Made by a program: the position numbers and the translations under genes
From: Pseudomonadota bacterium
GTDB lineage: Bacteria; Pseudomonadota; Gammaproteobacteria; Burkholderiales; Thiobacillaceae
Assembly: GCA_021802595.1 (NCBI GenBank)
Contig: JAJZRT010000177.1
Location: forward strand, 1 to 7,360
Direction of reading: 5' to 3'
DNA: 7,360 bases
Notes under the pieces: model-generated
What the model was told of the DNA's origin: nothing
The model's database searches: none
The model's input: only the letters and a program-made list of their open reading frames with translations
Part shown: piece by piece, positions 5,891 to 7,360 of the stretch
How positions within the stretch are numbered: the first letter of the stretch is position 1
How the letters are laid out: each line of letters starts with the position of its first letter

Positions 5891-6438
5891 GAGTTTAAGG
5901 AGCATGCAGCGCGTTCCCTACAAGCGCAGGCCCTGCACCACTTTGAACACCCAGCGTTTGCGCTGCCGCGACGACAGCGGGCGTGGCAGAATCAGCGGCA
6001 CTGTCAAGCGGTGACCCGACAGTGTGGAAAACAATGGCAACGGCGAACGTGGCCAGCCGAGCAGCAATTCCGAGAACAATGTGTTTGATTATGACGAGCC
6101 TCCTGTTGGCATAAGCACCTCGCAACAAGAGGACCCAATTGCCATACTAGTCGAAGCGGTTCGGGATGGCAGCGATCTCGGCGACCGCTACGAACGGCAC
6201 TTCGACCACTGTCACGGGCGGTGCCCAGCGCCCGCTCAGGCCGAGGTGCTGACGTTGGCCTAACGACCGGAGGTCGGCCATTGCAGCCGCTCGGCTAATC
6301 TCGTGAAGACGGCCGGTGTTTCGCGGTCAGTGGTCGTCAGCAGCCTGGAATCTGCTCGCGCCCAGGGCGACCTTTAGCCCTGCCAGTGGTTGGTCTCGTT
6401 CGTTGCCTCGGACCTCCGGCCCAGCTGTCCCTTCAACA

Positions 6439-6467
6439 TTGACCATTTGATTGCCGCATGATCAAAT
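6439..6467 (+). promoter_or_regulatory. Probable promoter of the membrane-protein gene
   Basis: TTGACC (6439-6444) and TCAAAT (6462-6467) are 17 bases apart, with five and four matches of six to the sigma70 consensus, 27 bases ahead of ATG 6495. The inverted repeat CATTTGAT (6444-6451) / ATCAAATG (6461-6468) covers the spacer and -10 box, a position from which a bound repressor would block transcription. Prediction only. Confidence 0.4.
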
Positions 6468-6494
6468 GCCTCGCACCTTAATAGAAAATTTGTT

Positions 6495-6971
6495 ATGTCA
6501 ATTTCTCTCAATTTCTGGCCGATCAATTCACGTCGATCTCCATTATGGTTTGCGATTTTCTTTACGCTCGTTTTCTGGCTATTTGTGAATCGCCATTCCG
6601 GAGTTGGGAGAATTTTGTATTCGGCGCCGTATTTTTGTGCATCGTGGATTTTTGGGTTTTACTTAAAACTCTACCGGAAGGAGTGCCCACAGGCAGCGGA
6701 AATCCTCTTGCGATGGGCGCACCGTGGAACGCTTGCATCCCTTATTTTTGCAGTGATTTATCTTACATATGTTGGCTTGGAGATCTCTTGGCTTTTTGTT
6801 CCCATTCTTGTTTTCGTCTCGTTTTGCGTGAATCTAATTTATCTGCGCATAACAACCGCGCGCGCCATTCCTGCGCTTAAATTTGCGTGGGGCGGATTAT
6901 TTATTTCGCTTCCGATATGCATTGGCGCTATGCTGTATTTTGCAACAGATGGTTTTAGGTATTTTGGCTAA
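6495..6971 (+). CDS. Polytopic membrane protein of unknown function, 158 residues
   Basis: I do not recognise this gene. ATG 6495 has no Shine-Dalgarno; the upstream bases are A/T-rich (TAATAGAAAATTTGTT), which suggests translation of a near-leaderless or weakly initiated message. Hydrophobic segments appear at about residues 17-31 (LWFAIFFTLVFWLFV), 41-58, 79-94 (TLASLIFAVIYLTYVG), 97-117 (ISWLFVPILVFVSF...) and 131-150 (AWGGLFISLPICIGAML...), giving four or five membrane spans. Short basic loops (NSRR, KLYRKECPQ, RWAHR) lie between them. The gene is clearly AT-richer than the flanking chromosome and uses many A/T third positions, a sign of horizontal acquisition. No catalytic motif is visible. 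It is followed by palindromes at 6993-7021 that might end its transcript. Confidence 0.75.
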   Translation: MSISLNFWPINSRRSPLWFAIFFTLVFWLFVNRHSGVGRILYSAPYFCASWIFGFYLKLYRKECPQAAEILLRWAHRGTLASLIFAVIYLTYVGLEISWLFVPILVFVSFCVNLIYLRITTARAIPALKFAWGGLFISLPICIGAMLYFATDGFRYFG

Positions 6972-6992
6972 ACTTAAATGTGGGGCCGGAAG

Positions 6993-7021
6993 CGACGCGT
7001 CGGCGCAAGGCGATACGCCTT
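6993..7021 (+). repeat. Two adjacent palindromes behind the membrane-protein gene
   Basis: CGACGCGTCG (6993-7002) is a perfect ten-base palindrome. AAGGCG-ATA-CGCCTT (7007-7021) is a tight six-base stem with a three-base loop. They lie 22 to 50 bases after the stop. No T run follows, so terminator function is uncertain. Confidence 0.4.
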
Positions 7022-7264
7022 TCAGCCATAAGTGTGATCCGCTGTGGTGTGATCCGCTGTGGCAGCGAGGTGTTGGTCGGCGGGACTGACGTCAGCGAAC
7101 AGTCGCATCGCCAACGCCTCCATAAGCAAGGTCAGTATTCGCCGTTGTTGATTGGTACTTAGATCACTTGGCCGCTCACGGCCAAGAGCAGCCCACCACG
7201 ACGAGCCCGGGTTCAGGGAAACGTGGGCTGAGAGCTTTTGACGCTGCGACACAAGTTGCCGCAT
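7022..7264 (-). CDS. Possible small hypothetical protein (80 residues)
   Basis: The minus-strand frame runs from ATG (complement of 7262-7264) to TGA. It contains WWAALGRERPSDL, then NQQRRILTLLMEALAMRLF at about residues 38-56, a believable amphipathic helix. It ends in TADHTTADHT, which is encoded by an exact 15-base tandem duplication. No good ribosome site precedes it, and its codon use is mixed. Similar short helical proteins accompany some mobile elements, but I cannot name a family. It may be a remnant or a chance frame; it overlaps hairpins at 7167-7230 and would face the DUF2779 gene divergently. Confidence 0.3.
   Translation of the reverse strand: MRQLVSQRQKLSAHVSLNPGSSWWAALGRERPSDLSTNQQRRILTLLMEALAMRLFADVSPADQHLAATADHTTADHTYG
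7033..7062. repeat. Exact 15-base tandem duplication
   Basis: TGTGATCCGCTGTGG occurs twice back to back (7033-7047 and 7048-7062). Being a multiple of three, it would add five residues in any frame. It looks like a recent replication-slippage product. Confidence 0.9.
7167..7230. repeat. Pair of hairpins ahead of the DUF2779 gene
   Basis: CTTGGCCG-CTCA-CGGCCAAG (7167-7186) is a perfect eight-base stem with a four-base loop. Two bases later CAGCCCAC (7189-7196) pairs with GTGGGCTG (7223-7230) around a 26-base loop. They sit 79 bases or more before ATG 7309 and could be operator or leader structure. Function unknown. Confidence 0.45.
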
Positions 7265-7308
7265 TGCTCAGGCATCATTGGGACTGTCAATAGCCACTGG
7301 ACCACGAC

Positions 7309-7360
7309 ATGCGAACCCTCTCCAAGTCCAAGATCATGGCCTTCCGCCAATGCCCTCGTC
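7309..7360 (+). CDS. DUF2779 protein (Cas4/RecB-like nuclease family), first 17 residues
   Basis: The gene runs off the right edge. The visible residues, MRTLSKSKIMAFRQCPR, match the characteristic N-terminus of DUF2779 proteins (LSKSK, a short hydrophobic stretch, then QCP[KR]). The family is related to PD-(D/E)XK nucleases of the Cas4/RecB type, with catalytic residues further downstream outside the window. The cysteine in QCP is conserved and could belong to an iron-sulphur site as in Cas4, which is inference. No strong ribosome site precedes the ATG. The short length limits certainty, but the motif is distinctive. Confidence 0.65.
   Translation, partial: MRTLSKSKIMAFRQCPR

Larger units (their letters stand above)
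5826..6494. other. 669-base stretch without a secure gene
   Basis: Three things can be seen. First, on the minus strand 6092-5895 there is a 65-codon hydrophobic, alanine-rich frame with AGGAGG six bases ahead of an ATA codon. Second, a plus-strand frame from GTG 6024 to TAA 6263 (E/N/Q-rich, no ribosome site) is followed in the same frame by 37 more open codons that include NLVKTAGVSRSVVVSSLESAR. This resembles a helix-turn-helix remnant but is too short to assign. Third, palindromic sequences occur at 5849-5905 and 6444-6468. The region is most likely degraded genes plus the promoter area of the membrane protein at 6495. Confidence 0.4.

Noticed and set aside
6024..6263. Plus-strand 79-codon frame rich in E, N and Q
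   Set aside because: GTG start without a ribosome site, no recognisable domain, and overlap with the better-signposted minus-strand frame; mentioned only as a possible remnant.
5805..6265. Integron-like cassette array: small same-strand AT-rich genes with GGCCTAACG repeated at 5805-5813 and 6257-6265
   Set aside because: GCCTAAC fits the RYYYAAC core of attC, but no matching GTTRRRY partner lies 60-140 bases downstream of either copy, so no attC site could be built.
1..7360. tRNA, rRNA, CRISPR array or replication origin
   Set aside because: No regularly spaced repeats, no cloverleaf with anticodon arms, no rRNA-like sequence and no DnaA-box or iteron clusters were seen on reading both strands.

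Overview
The window is GC-rich bacterial chromosome, probably from a beta- or gammaproteobacterium (Burkholderiales or Xanthomonadales style; this is inference from base composition, codon use and gene families, and the genus cannot be fixed). It looks like an accessory junction: two or three intact genes sit among gene fragments, an insertion-sequence remnant and a block of AT-richer small genes.

Left part (1-984, mostly minus strand): the N-terminus of a P-loop NTPase runs off the left edge. Beside it is the C-terminal part of a DUF3883 (PD-(D/E)XK-like) protein that has lost its N-terminus. Central-left (984-2675, minus strand): a compact probable operon encodes two tiny membrane proteins of 39 and 61 residues, each with a strong Shine-Dalgarno sequence, followed by a DUF445 (YjiN-type) membrane protein. 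Divergent from it (2883-3923, plus strand) is a complete WYL-domain transcriptional regulator, which begins at TTG behind AAGGAGG. It is followed by a small CxxC-containing gene whose 3' end is replaced by the last ~83 codons and right inverted repeat of an IS256-family transposase.

Right part (about 4474-7308): the sequence becomes AT-richer and carries small exported or membrane proteins. These are a Sel1-repeat protein, a secreted protein with two 42-residue-offset cysteine repeats, and a polytopic membrane protein of unknown function. The cysteine-repeat gene has an evident one-base frameshift in its signal peptide. The Sel1 gene has no sensible in-frame start and could have a similar one-base lesion. 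A possible minus-strand small gene at 5895-6092 has a good ribosome binding site but ATA where a start codon should be. This cargo block therefore looks decaying, or contains sequence errors. The last 52 bases start a DUF2779 protein (Cas4/RecB-like nuclease family).

The WYL regulator and the DUF3883 and DUF2779 pieces are families often met in defence or mobile islands, but no complete known defence system is present. The most original candidate is the three-gene micro-membrane-protein/DUF445 operon divergent from the WYL regulator.
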